Source: Sphingobacteriales bacterium
GTDB lineage: Bacteria; Bacteroidota; Bacteroidia; Sphingobacteriales; Sphingobacteriaceae
NCBI GenBank assembly: GCA_013298995.1
Contig: JAAFJW010000002.1
Span: 1 to 57,364, forward strand
DNA length: 57,364 bases
Reading direction: 5' to 3'
The translations under genes and the position numbers were made by a program. The notes beneath the pieces were generated by a model. It worked only from the letters and a program-made list of their open reading frames with translations, was not told where the DNA came from and ran no database searches. Shown here piece after piece: positions 8,654 through 17,885 of this stretch; within the stretch, counting starts at the first letter, position 1; each line of letters starts with the position of its first letter.

Positions 8654-8975
8654 CGATAAACCAACCGTTGCCAGTTCAACCGTTACCCGCGATTTAAGAG
8701 AATTTGATATCGCTACCGATAATGCCTACGAATCGTTGGTAATTATTAGCAAACGAGCCAACCAAATTGCAACAAATGTAAAAGAAGAATTACATGCCAA
8801 ACTAGCCGAATTTGCTACAGCAAATGATAATTTGGAAGAAATATTTGAAAACAGAGAGCAAATAGAAATTTCTAAATTTTACGAAAAAATGCCTAAACCT
8901 ACTTTGGTGGCTATTGACGAATTTTTACACGACAAAGTGTATTTCAGAAATCCAGCTAAAGAACAACAAGCCTAA
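8637..8975 (+). CDS. rpoZ: DNA-directed RNA polymerase omega subunit (Rpb6-like)
   Basis: A 112-residue omega subunit, which helps assemble the beta-prime subunit into RNA polymerase. The conserved helix region runs from about residue 25 to 65 with NAYESLVIISKRANQI, equivalent to the RPB6/omega core, then an acidic C-terminal extension usual in Bacteroidota omega proteins. It starts inside the last codons of bamD (17-nt overlap, a different frame), which implies translational coupling. coaBC follows after 30 nt. Confidence 0.88.
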   Translation: MTQNNNDKPTVASSTVTRDLREFDIATDNAYESLVIISKRANQIATNVKEELHAKLAEFATANDNLEEIFENREQIEISKFYEKMPKPTLVAIDEFLHDKVYFRNPAKEQQA

Positions 8976-9005
8976 TTTTTTTATCTTTAAGTGCTTAAAC
9001 AGGAT

Positions 9006-10202
9006 ATGCTTAAAGATAAAAATATAATTATTGCTGTATGTGGTAGCATTGCAGCCTACAAAGCCGCCGAACTGGTAAGGCTTTGTATAAAAGCTGGTGC
9101 GCAGGTACGGGTAGTAATGACTGCCGATGCCACCGCTTTTATTAGCCCACTTACACTAGCAACGCTATCTCAAAACCCCGCTTGGGTTAATTATTACACT
9201 AGCGAAACAGGCGAATGGCACAACCATGTAGCGCTAGGCCTATGGGCGCATTGCCTTATTATAGCCCCAGCCACCGCAAATACAATAGGCAAAATGGCCA
9301 ATGGTATTTGTGATAATTTATTGCTAGCTGTATATTTATCGGCCAGATGCCCCGTTTATATAGCCCCAGCCATGGATGTAGATATGTGGCAACACCCATC
9401 TACCCAGCACAATATCCAAAAACTAATTAGCTATAATAACATTATCATCGAGCCCGATTATGGCTCACTAGCCAGCGGCTTAACAGGGCAAGGCAGGCTA
9501 GCCGAACCCGAAAATATTTTATCGTTTGTAAGCAATAATATCCAAAAAAGCCTGCTACTAAAAGGAAAAAATATTTTGATAAGTGCTGGCCCCACCCACG
9601 AAAGTATCGACCCTGTAAGGTTTATCAGCAACCAATCAACCGGTAAAATGGGTTATGCCATTGCACAATATTGCGCCAATGAAGGCGCACAAGTTACCTT
9701 AATAAGTGGCCCAACGGCTTTAAGCATCCAACATCAAAATATCAAAACAATAGATGTAATTACAGCCAATGATATGTTTACAGCCCTTCATCAATATTTC
9801 GCTGGGGCGGATGCCTGTATTATGTGTGCCGCCGTAGCCGATTATGCCGTTAAAAATATTGCCAACCAAAAAATTAAAAAAAACGAGCAAAATTTAACCC
9901 TAGAGCTAGTAAAAACAAAAGATATTTTGGCAAGCCTAGGTAAAATAAAAACCGATAAACAATTATTAATAGGCTTTGCCCTCGAAACCAACAACGAAGA
10001 AAACAACGCCATAAAAAAATTACAACAAAAAAATTTAGATTTAATTATCCTAAACTCATTAAACGATGACGGGGCAGGTTTTAAAACCGATACAAATAAA
10101 ATCACTATCATTGATAAAAACTTACATAAAACAACGTTTAGTTTAAAAAGTAAACATGAAGTGGCCAAAGATATTTGCACAAAAATTATCCAATTATTTT
10201 AA
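9006..10202 (+). CDS. coaBC: Bifunctional phosphopantothenoylcysteine decarboxylase / phosphopantothenate-cysteine ligase
   Basis: Makes 4'-phosphopantetheine for coenzyme A in two steps. The N-terminal flavoprotein CoaC domain (1-185) has the CGSIAAYKAAEL start, catalytic His74 and APATANT; the C-terminal CoaB domain (190-398) has SAGPTHESIDPVRFISNQ, STGKMG, AAVADY and the KIKK loop. I start at ATG 9006 (398 aa); a GTG at 8991 would add five residues. Two places differ from E. coli CoaBC: the PxMNxxMW motif reads PAMDVDMW (Asp124 for Asn125) and the flap cysteine (E. coli Cys158) is Ser157 in LASGLTGQGRL. From memory other Bacteroidota share these changes, so loss of function is not implied. 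DUF4835 starts one base after the stop. Confidence 0.92.
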   Translation: MLKDKNIIIAVCGSIAAYKAAELVRLCIKAGAQVRVVMTADATAFISPLTLATLSQNPAWVNYYTSETGEWHNHVALGLWAHCLIIAPATANTIGKMANGICDNLLLAVYLSARCPVYIAPAMDVDMWQHPSTQHNIQKLISYNNIIIEPDYGSLASGLTGQGRLAEPENILSFVSNNIQKSLLLKGKNILISAGPTHESIDPVRFISNQSTGKMGYAIAQYCANEGAQVTLISGPTALSIQHQNIKTIDVITANDMFTALHQYFAGADACIMCAAVADYAVKNIANQKIKKNEQNLTLELVKTKDILASLGKIKTDKQLLIGFALETNNEENNAIKKLQQKNLDLIILNSLNDDGAGFKTDTNKITIIDKNLHKTTFSLKSKHEVAKDICTKIIQLF

Positions 10203-10203
10203 T

Positions 10204-11103
10204 ATGAAAAAAAATTGCTGCCTATTATTCGCCCTTTTTTTAAGCATCAATTGCCTAGCACAAGATTTAAACGCTAGGGTACAAATACTATCGCCCAAAA
10301 TACAAAGCAATAATAAACGAGCCTTAGATGTGCTTGAACTAGCCATTCGCGATTTTTTAAATAACCGAAAATGGACTACCGACCCTATAAAATCAAACGA
10401 GCGCATTGATTGTAATTTTGTAATAAATATTACCGAATGGGATGGCTCCAATGTGTTTAAAGCCGAAGCACAAATAGTATCCAGCAGGCCTATTTTTGGT
10501 TCATCGTACAGTAGCCCATTATTAACTGTAAACGATAAAAACTTTGAATTTAACTACTCCGAAGGCGAAGCCTTAGAATATAACGACCAAGGTTTTATCT
10601 CAAACCTTACCTCGCTACTTGCATTTTATGCCAATATAATAGCAGGAATGGATTACGATAGTTTTTCGAAACTTGGCGGTTCGGCATATTTTGCCAAAGC
10701 ACAATTAATTGTAAATAATGCCCAAAATGCAAATTTTATAGGCTGGAAAGCATTTGATAACTTACGCAACCGCTACTGGATTGCCGAAAATTTTAATAGT
10801 GCAACTTATACCACCTTACGAGAACTGCAATACACCTACCACCGCTTGGGTTTAGATGTAATGGCAAGCAATGCCACCGAGGCCAGGCGAATAATAGCAA
10901 AAGCCTTACCCGATTTAGCCACCATTGATAAACAAAAACAAGGTGCAATTATTAATCAAATGTTTTTTTCGGCCAAAGCCGAGGAAATTATTGGAATATT
11001 TTTAAAATCGGACCCACCCGAAAAAATTAAACTGTATAACCTACTAGCCGAGGTTGACCCACTTAATTTAACCAAGTACGAAGAATTAAAAAAAGGTAAA
11101 TAA
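10204..11103 (+). CDS. DUF4835 family secreted protein
   Basis: A 299-residue exported protein of unknown function, recognised by its place between coaBC and recN and by its sequence type: signal peptide MKKNCCLLFALFLSINCLAQ, then a domain with WTTDPIKSNERIDCNF, GSSYSSPLL and FYANIIAGMDYDSFS, and a C-terminal helical region ending NLTKYEELKKGK. The ATG at 10204, one base after the coaBC stop, gives the signal peptide; a longer in-frame reading from 10156 lies inside coaBC and is discarded. A periplasmic or envelope role is likely because it shares the operon with bamD, but this is inference. Confidence 0.85.
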   Translation: MKKNCCLLFALFLSINCLAQDLNARVQILSPKIQSNNKRALDVLELAIRDFLNNRKWTTDPIKSNERIDCNFVINITEWDGSNVFKAEAQIVSSRPIFGSSYSSPLLTVNDKNFEFNYSEGEALEYNDQGFISNLTSLLAFYANIIAGMDYDSFSKLGGSAYFAKAQLIVNNAQNANFIGWKAFDNLRNRYWIAENFNSATYTTLRELQYTYHRLGLDVMASNATEARRIIAKALPDLATIDKQKQGAIINQMFFSAKAEEIIGIFLKSDPPEKIKLYNLLAEVDPLNLTKYEELKKGK

Positions 11104-11121
11104 TTATCCTTAACCCGCAAT

Positions 11122-12780
11122 ATGCTTAACCGCCTTTCTATAAAAAACTACGCATTAATAGATAACCTCGAAATACAGTTCGACCAAAACTTGAATATTG
11201 TAACAGGCGAAACAGGTGCGGGTAAATCAATTATTTTAGGTGCGCTTTCGCTGATACTGGGGCAACGGGCCGATAGCAAATATTTTTTTAACCAGCAAAA
11301 AAAATGCGTAATCGAAGGTTATTTTAACATTAACCAATACCAACTAAACATATTTTTTGAAGATAATGATTTGGATTATAGTGCCGAAACTATATTACGA
11401 CGAGAAATATCAACCGATGGAAAATCACGGGCATTTATTAATGATACACCTGTAAATTTAAACACGCTTAAAAACCTTGGCGAAAAATTAATTGATATAC
11501 ACTCGCAACACGCAACTTTAGAAATAAACAACGCAAGTTTCCAATTAATGGTGGTAGATGCTATGGCTAACCACCAAGACCTATTACATACCTACGCCAC
11601 CAACTTTAAAGCATACAAAGCCCTAAACAAAAAAGTACAAGATTTTTTGGCGCAAAGCGATAAAGAAAAACAGGAAATAGATTTTTTAAGCTTTCAGTTT
11701 ACCGAGTTACAAAACGCTAAAATATTACCCAACGAGCAAGCACAACTCGAAAAAGAGTTAGACGCTTTAACCCACGCCGAAGAAATTAAACGCAACCTAT
11801 TTACAGCCAATGCTTTGCTACAAGCACAAGAGCAAGCTGCATTAGCCCTACTAGCCGATGCCGCCCAGCAGCTACAAAGTATCGAAAAATACCAAGCCCC
11901 TATAGCCGAAGTTTTTGTACGCCTAAAAAGCAGTATTATAGAAATAAAAGATATAGCCGCCGAAATAGAAAATTTAGAGCAAATTACTCTTTTTGACGAG
12001 GAAAAATCAAACCAAATTAACGAACGATTAAACCTACTTTATACCCTACAAAAAAAACATAAAGTTACTAGCAATGCACAATTATTACTTTTGCAGGATG
12101 AAATAGCACAAAAACTCGATAAAATTGTATCTGCCGATGATGCTATTGCCCAGCTACAAGCATCGCTGCAAAAGCAAAAAAACGAGTTGGTTTTATTAGC
12201 CAATCAAATATCAAACAATCGCACAAAAGCAATACCTGTAATAGAAAAATATGTAGAAAAAACACTGGTAAATGTGGGTATGCTAAACGCACAACTAAAA
12301 ATAAACCAAACCATTACAAGCGATAACAATTTCGATAATAATGGGTTAGATACCATAAAATTTTTATTTACCGCCAATAAAGGGCATCAACTGAGCGAAA
12401 TGAGCAAAATAGCATCAGGTGGCGAGTTATCAAGATTAATGCTGGCTATAAAATCGTTAATAGCGCAAAAAACAGCTTTACCAACCATTATTTTTGATGA
12501 GATAGATACTGGCATATCGGGCGAGATAGCCAACCGTGTAGGCAATATGATGCAAATATTAGCCCAAAATATGCAGGTAATAGCCATTACCCATTTACCG
12601 CAAATTGCAGTAAAAGGCAAAGCCCACTATTTTGTATATAAAGAAATTAAAAATGATTTTACCTTTACACAATTAAAACGCCTAAACCACGAAGAGCGGA
12701 TTTTTGAAATAGCAAAAATGCTAAGTGGCGAAAACCCCAAAGAAGCGGCCTTGCAAAATGCGAGAGAATTGTTGAATTGA
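11122..12780 (+). CDS. recN: DNA repair protein RecN
   Basis: A 552-residue SMC-like ATPase that acts early in double-strand-break repair. The head domain is split: Walker A GETGAGKS at 29-36 in the N-terminal half, and the ABC signature SGGELSR (432-438) with Walker B IIFDE (456-460), followed by IDTGISG, in the C-terminal half. Between them are two coiled-coil stretches rich in Lys, Glu and Gln (about 155-370). The length is normal. It is the last gene of the bamD operon, 18 nt after DUF4835. The promoter of fabI lies at its very 3' end. Confidence 0.94.
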   Translation: MLNRLSIKNYALIDNLEIQFDQNLNIVTGETGAGKSIILGALSLILGQRADSKYFFNQQKKCVIEGYFNINQYQLNIFFEDNDLDYSAETILRREISTDGKSRAFINDTPVNLNTLKNLGEKLIDIHSQHATLEINNASFQLMVVDAMANHQDLLHTYATNFKAYKALNKKVQDFLAQSDKEKQEIDFLSFQFTELQNAKILPNEQAQLEKELDALTHAEEIKRNLFTANALLQAQEQAALALLADAAQQLQSIEKYQAPIAEVFVRLKSSIIEIKDIAAEIENLEQITLFDEEKSNQINERLNLLYTLQKKHKVTSNAQLLLLQDEIAQKLDKIVSADDAIAQLQASLQKQKNELVLLANQISNNRTKAIPVIEKYVEKTLVNVGMLNAQLKINQTITSDNNFDNNGLDTIKFLFTANKGHQLSEMSKIASGGELSRLMLAIKSLIAQKTALPTIIFDEIDTGISGEIANRVGNMMQILAQNMQVIAITHLPQIAVKGKAHYFVYKEIKNDFTFTQLKRLNHEERIFEIAKMLSGENPKEAALQNARELLN

Positions 12781-12802
12781 TGGAAAGAATGTGGTAAGTT
12801 TG
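12771..12802 (+). promoter_or_regulatory. Promoter of fabI
   Basis: GTTG at 12771-12774 (inside the last codons of recN), a 20-nt spacer and TAAGTTTG at 12795-12802, matching TAnnTTTG perfectly. It would give fabI a leader of about 80 nt of A-rich sequence and its own expression apart from the recN operon. Confidence 0.5.
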
Positions 12803-12887
12803 ATTTTTAATTTAAAAAAGCACTACATCAAAGCAAAATAATAGAAATAAAGGATGTAAATAATACAACAATAAAAACAACAACAAA

Positions 12888-13712
12888 ATGGCATACAACT
12901 TATTAAAAGGAAAAAGAGGAATAATAACAGGCGCATTAGATGCAAACTCAATAGCTTGGAAAATAGCGCAAAAAGCGCACCAAGAGGGTGCAACCTTTGT
13001 GTTAACCAATGCCCCAATTGCGATGCGCATGGGCGAAATTAATAAACTGGCCGAAGAAACTGGCTCAACAATTATACCAGCCGATGCTACCAGTATTGAA
13101 GATTTAACCAACCTATACACCCAAGCACAAGAGGTTTTGGGCGGTAAAATAGATTTTGTTTTACACTCGATAGGTATGAGCGTTAATATTAGAAAAAATA
13201 TTCCTTACGATGAATTGAACTACGATTATTTTGCTAAAGGTATTGATGTTTCGGCCATGTCGTTCCATAAAATGCTGGCCGTAGCCAAAAAATTAGATGC
13301 CATAAACGAAGGTGGAAGTGTAGTTGGCTTAACTTATATGGCAGCACAACGTACATACCCTTTTTATACCGATATGGCCGATATTAAAGCCATGTTAGAA
13401 AGCATAGCTCGTAGCTTTGGTTACTATTACGGTTTAGATAAAAAAGTAAGGGTAAATACGGTATCACAATCACCTACCAAAACAACTGCTGGTACTGGTG
13501 TAAAAGGCTTTGGCGATTTGTACAGCTTTGCAGAAGCTATTTCGCCATTAGGCAATGCCGATGCCGAATCGTGTGCCGATTACTGCATTACACTATTCTC
13601 GGATTTAACCCGTATGGTTACCATGCAAAATCTTTTCCATGATGGTGGCTACTCATCAACTGGCGTAAGTGTAGAGGTAATGCAAAAATTAGATGCTGCA
13701 AACAACATATAA
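12888..13712 (+). CDS. fabI: Enoyl-[acyl-carrier-protein] reductase (NADH), FabI type
   Basis: Catalyses the last reduction of each fatty-acid elongation cycle. The 274-residue protein shows the FabI form of the Rossmann dinucleotide loop (GALDANSIAWKIA, 15-27), HSIGM (93-97), catalytic Tyr150 and Tyr160 with Lys167 (the Y-x6-K pair in FYTDMADIK), and ARSFGYYYG. It is the target class of triclosan-type inhibitors. It has its own promoter and two terminators downstream. No other fab genes are near. Confidence 0.94.
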   Translation: MAYNLLKGKRGIITGALDANSIAWKIAQKAHQEGATFVLTNAPIAMRMGEINKLAEETGSTIIPADATSIEDLTNLYTQAQEVLGGKIDFVLHSIGMSVNIRKNIPYDELNYDYFAKGIDVSAMSFHKMLAVAKKLDAINEGGSVVGLTYMAAQRTYPFYTDMADIKAMLESIARSFGYYYGLDKKVRVNTVSQSPTKTTAGTGVKGFGDLYSFAEAISPLGNADAESCADYCITLFSDLTRMVTMQNLFHDGGYSSTGVSVEVMQKLDAANNI

Positions 13713-13731
13713 GCAATTTCTTTAAAAGATT

Positions 13732-13764
13732 AAAAGCCCGTTTCTGAATTAGAAATGGGCTTTT
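13732..13764 (+). terminator. Rho-independent terminator of fabI
   Basis: A 13-bp stem (AAAGCCCGTTTCT pairing with AGAAATGGGCTTT, one G-T pair) with a 5-nt loop and a T run, 20 nt after the fabI stop. Confidence 0.85.
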
Positions 13765-13819
13765 TTGTTTTTAAAAATACATTGATTGAATTAACGAGAA
13801 CGTTTATAATTGACTGCCT

Positions 13820-13861
13820 AAAAAAAAATCCTGATGCAAAAAATACATCAGGATTTTTTTT
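13820..13861. terminator. Bidirectional terminator between fabI and atpC
   Basis: A perfect 9-bp stem (ATCCTGATG / CATCAGGAT) flanked by eight or more A on the left and T on the right. It can end transcription on either strand, so it closes the convergent fabI and atpDC units. Confidence 0.8.
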
Positions 13862-13876
13862 GTAACCTTTGAAAAA

Positions 13877-14125
13877 TTATTTTGCTAAAACACCTTCGGC
13901 TAATACAATAATTTTATTGTTGATTACTTCAACTACGCCACCCAAAATATCAAAAAACTGTTCGTTTTTTATGTTTCGTACCGTTATCTTACCATCATCT
14001 AATGTAGAAATAATAGGTGCATGGTTGCTTAAAATCTCGAACGAACCTTGCTTGCCTGGTACTGTAACCGAGGTAACTTCGCCTTCAAATATTTTTTTAT
14101 CGGGGGTTAAAATTTCTAATATCAT
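13877..14125 (-). CDS. atpC: F-type ATP synthase epsilon subunit
   Basis: An 82-residue epsilon subunit, the short form lacking the long C-terminal helical hairpin, common in Bacteroidota. The beta-sandwich motif sequence MILEILTPDKKIFEGEV, TVPGKQGSFEILSNHAP and LGGVVEV are all clear. The start is the ATG at 14125-14123; a TTG one codon upstream would add a residue and is not needed. It follows atpD after 11 nt and ends the two-gene unit. Confidence 0.92.
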   Translation of the reverse strand: MILEILTPDKKIFEGEVTSVTVPGKQGSFEILSNHAPIISTLDDGKITVRNIKNEQFFDILGGVVEVINNKIIVLAEGVLAK

Positions 14126-14136
14126 CAAAAATATGA

Positions 14137-15739
<1,603 letters not shown>

Positions 15740-15792
15740 GATGAAAAGTAAAATGTTTATGAAGATGAAAATGGGAAGTGGGTTTTAAAACC

Positions 15793-16173
15793 TTAATCTT
15801 CAAAAAATTCGTGTAATTCGGCAAAGTAACTGGTATTCCAGCCATCTACAAATTCGTCGAAGTTTTCGTCGGGTATATTGGTGTGTACTAGTTCTACGGA
15901 GGTTCCTTTGGGGTGTTGGTGTAATTTTATGGTTACTATTGATGCTTCATCTTGCCCATCGAAATACCATTGCTGCATTATTTTTTTGTTTTGTTCGAAG
16001 GCTAAGTTTTTGCCTATAATATCACCATCGTATAATGAAAACTCAGATTCGGCTTCGGTACTCATTTCGGCTTCGGCACCACTCCATAGCTTGATGCTTA
16101 GAGGGTTGGTTAATGCCAAATATACTTCTTCGGGTGAGGCGGGTATGGTATAGTATTTCTTGTAGGTTTTCAT
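15793..16173 (-). CDS. START-like / SRPBCC domain protein (AHSA1 type)
   Basis: A 126-residue single-domain protein of the Bet v1-like SRPBCC fold. The N-terminal YTIPASPEEVYLALTNPLSIKLWSG and the C-terminal GWNTSYFAELHEFFED helix are typical of the Aha1-C-terminal-like (activator of Hsp90 ATPase) family; members bind hydrophobic ligands or act as small stress proteins. The specific function is unknown. It is the last gene of the four-gene ECF sigma unit, 16 nt after its neighbour. The family call is firm, the role is not. Confidence 0.75.
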   Translation of the reverse strand: MKTYKKYYTIPASPEEVYLALTNPLSIKLWSGAEAEMSTEAESEFSLYDGDIIGKNLAFEQNKKIMQQWYFDGQDEASIVTIKLHQHPKGTSVELVHTNIPDENFDEFVDGWNTSYFAELHEFFED

Positions 16174-16189
16174 GCTTTTGTATGGCTTA

Positions 16190-16594
16190 TTAAGGGCGGC
16201 GGTTTTTTAGTTGTTTTATCAATTCTTCTCTAAACTCTCGCTCGGCTTGGTAAAAATGGCTGGTTTTTTCGGGCGATAGTACTTTTAAAAATTCGTTTCT
16301 ATATTTTTTTCGTACGGCTACTATTTTAATATCGTATTCTAAATCTTCGTCTAGGGAATTATCATCGTTTTTACGGGCTTCACGGCGTAGTTCAAATAGT
16401 TCGGTTAATTCTTTATGGTATTGATTGTAAACAGGCCAAAATTTTTGTGCTTCTTCGGTTGTTAAATCTAGCTTGCTGGTAATAAAAGCAACTTTTATGG
16501 CTTCTATTTTCTCTTTTCTATGCTCTTGTGCAAGGGTAAAATCTGCCGAAAGGCAAAATAATAGGATACATATATATAGCTTTATCATTTTCAT
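16190..16594 (-). CDS. Periplasmic Spy/CpxP-like protein
   Basis: A 134-residue exported helical protein. It has a signal peptide (to about residue 22, ending TLAQ) and then charged helices including LDLTTEEAQKFWPVYNQYHKEL and KKYRNEFLKVLSPEKTSHFYQAEREFREELIKQL, the LTxxQ-type pattern of Spy/CpxP periplasmic sensors and chaperones. It sits 2 nt after the anti-sigma-like gene, a common arrangement in Bacteroidota in which sigma factor, inhibitor and a periplasmic sensor are coexpressed. A role in sensing envelope stress is inferred from context. Confidence 0.65.
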   Translation of the reverse strand: MKMIKLYICILLFCLSADFTLAQEHRKEKIEAIKVAFITSKLDLTTEEAQKFWPVYNQYHKELTELFELRREARKNDDNSLDEDLEYDIKIVAVRKKYRNEFLKVLSPEKTSHFYQAEREFREELIKQLKNRRP

Positions 16595-16596
16595 AT

Positions 16597-17079
16597 TTAT
16601 ATAGATTCGTTTAAATATTCATTTAAGTCTTGGTTGCTAATGCTTTGGTTAACTGGCAAAAAGGTGTTTTCTACGTTTTCTATAATTAATGGCATATCGG
16701 CGGTATTGGTTTCGTTTTGTAGGTATAGCTCGATTTCTTCGTTGGATATGTTGGTTAATAGGTTTTGGGTTTTTGATGGGTACGAGCTATTGAGATAGAT
16801 AGCAAAGGTTGTAATAAGCAAAATGCAGGCTGCGGCGGCGTATTTTAAAGCGTAAAGAGGTGTAATTTTTGCTTTTTTATGGCTTGTATTATTGCTTATG
16901 GCTACTTGCGATAGTTTTATGGCCAAATTATCGAAATATAAATGGGGGGTAATATAGCCTGAGTTTATATTTTCAGCTTCTAAATTAGCCATAAAAACAT
17001 TGCTATTGATGCGGCTTGCTAGCTTATCGAAATAATCGTGGGGGACGTTAAAACCTTGTGTTTTATTGTGTGTTGCCAT
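16597..17079 (-). CDS. Anti-sigma-factor-like single-pass membrane protein
   Basis: A 160-residue protein with a cytoplasmic N-terminal part, one transmembrane segment at about residues 79-97 (YAAAACILLITTFAIYL), and a short acidic tail. The cytoplasmic part contains two copies of a motif, VPHDYFDKLASRI (12-24) and ITPHLYFDNLAIKL (43-56), typical of proteins coded next to ECF sigma factors in Bacteroidota. It lies 47 nt downstream of the sigma gene. Sequestration of that sigma factor is an inference from position and topology; no zinc-binding HxxxCxxC motif is present. Confidence 0.65.
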   Translation of the reverse strand: MATHNKTQGFNVPHDYFDKLASRINSNVFMANLEAENINSGYITPHLYFDNLAIKLSQVAISNNTSHKKAKITPLYALKYAAAACILLITTFAIYLNSSYPSKTQNLLTNISNEEIELYLQNETNTADMPLIIENVENTFLPVNQSISNQDLNEYLNESI

Positions 17080-17126
17080 GTTTTTAAGTTTAATAATTGT
17101 GTTAAATAGCGCTCAAAAAAATTTAA

Positions 17127-17672
17127 TTAATCATTGGTTTTTACAAATTGTTCTATTTTTTTTGCGGCTAAATGGTACGATGCTTTTAAAGCACCTACGC
17201 TGGTACCTAAAATAGCTGATATTTCTTGAAATTTTAAATCATCGTAATAGCGCATATTAAAAACTAAGCGTTGTTTTTCGGGTAAGCCTAATAAGGCTTG
17301 CTGTAATTTTTTTTCTATTTCGTTGCCCGTAAAATAAGGGTCGGTATTTAAACTTTCGCTCATTTTTACTGATAAATCATCTAATGATATATTATTTCGA
17401 ACTTGTTTTTTCTTAATAAAGGTTAAACTTTCGTTGGTAGCAATGCGGTAAAGCCAAGTAAATAATTGCGCATCTTGCCTAAACGAAGCTAAATTTTTCC
17501 AAATTTTAATAAATACTTCTTGTATTACATCATCGGCGTCATCGTGGCTAATTACGATGCGCCTAATTTGCCAATATATTTTTTGTTGATACTTATTTAT
17601 GAGTAGGTTAAAAGCTTCTTCACGGGTTTTATCATCAGTAAATTTCGAAAGAATTAGTGCATCATCTACCAT
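17127..17672 (-). CDS. ECF-type RNA polymerase sigma factor
   Basis: A 181-residue sigma-70 family protein of the extracytoplasmic function class. Region 2 covers about residues 22-90 with DDADDVIQEVFIKIWKNL and RQDAQLFTWLYRIATNE; region 4 (about 125-175) has LPEKQRLVFNMRYYDDLKFQEI and the recognition helix GTSVGALKASYHLAAKKI. There is no region 3 or region 1.1. It heads a unit with the anti-sigma-like, Spy-like and SRPBCC genes. Target promoters cannot be told from the window. Confidence 0.88.
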   Translation of the reverse strand: MVDDALILSKFTDDKTREEAFNLLINKYQQKIYWQIRRIVISHDDADDVIQEVFIKIWKNLASFRQDAQLFTWLYRIATNESLTFIKKKQVRNNISLDDLSVKMSESLNTDPYFTGNEIEKKLQQALLGLPEKQRLVFNMRYYDDLKFQEISAILGTSVGALKASYHLAAKKIEQFVKTND

Positions 17673-17704
17673 AAATTAAACAAACCTTTTTATTTTGAAG
17701 ACTT

Positions 17705-17734
17705 GCAATTTAGCAAAAGGTTTAATGTTGCAAA
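17705..17734 (-). promoter_or_regulatory. Candidate promoter of the ECF sigma unit
   Basis: On the minus strand: TTTG (17734-17731), an 18-nt spacer and TAAATTGC (17712-17705), an imperfect -7 element. Spacing is good but the -7 box deviates from TAnnTTTG. Confidence 0.3.
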
Positions 17735-17885
17735 ACATATATTTCACAAATATTACAAAGTTTTAGTGTTAACTATTTTATTATATATCTTGTATTGAGG
17801 TAATTGTTATAAAATATTGATTCAAATGATTTTATAATAAAATTAAAACGAATATTATTTTTTATAAGAGCATTTTAATTCACTG

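Noticed and set aside
12812-13120. Open frames opposite the fabI start
   Set aside because: Low-complexity antisense readings over an A-rich leader and a strongly conserved gene.
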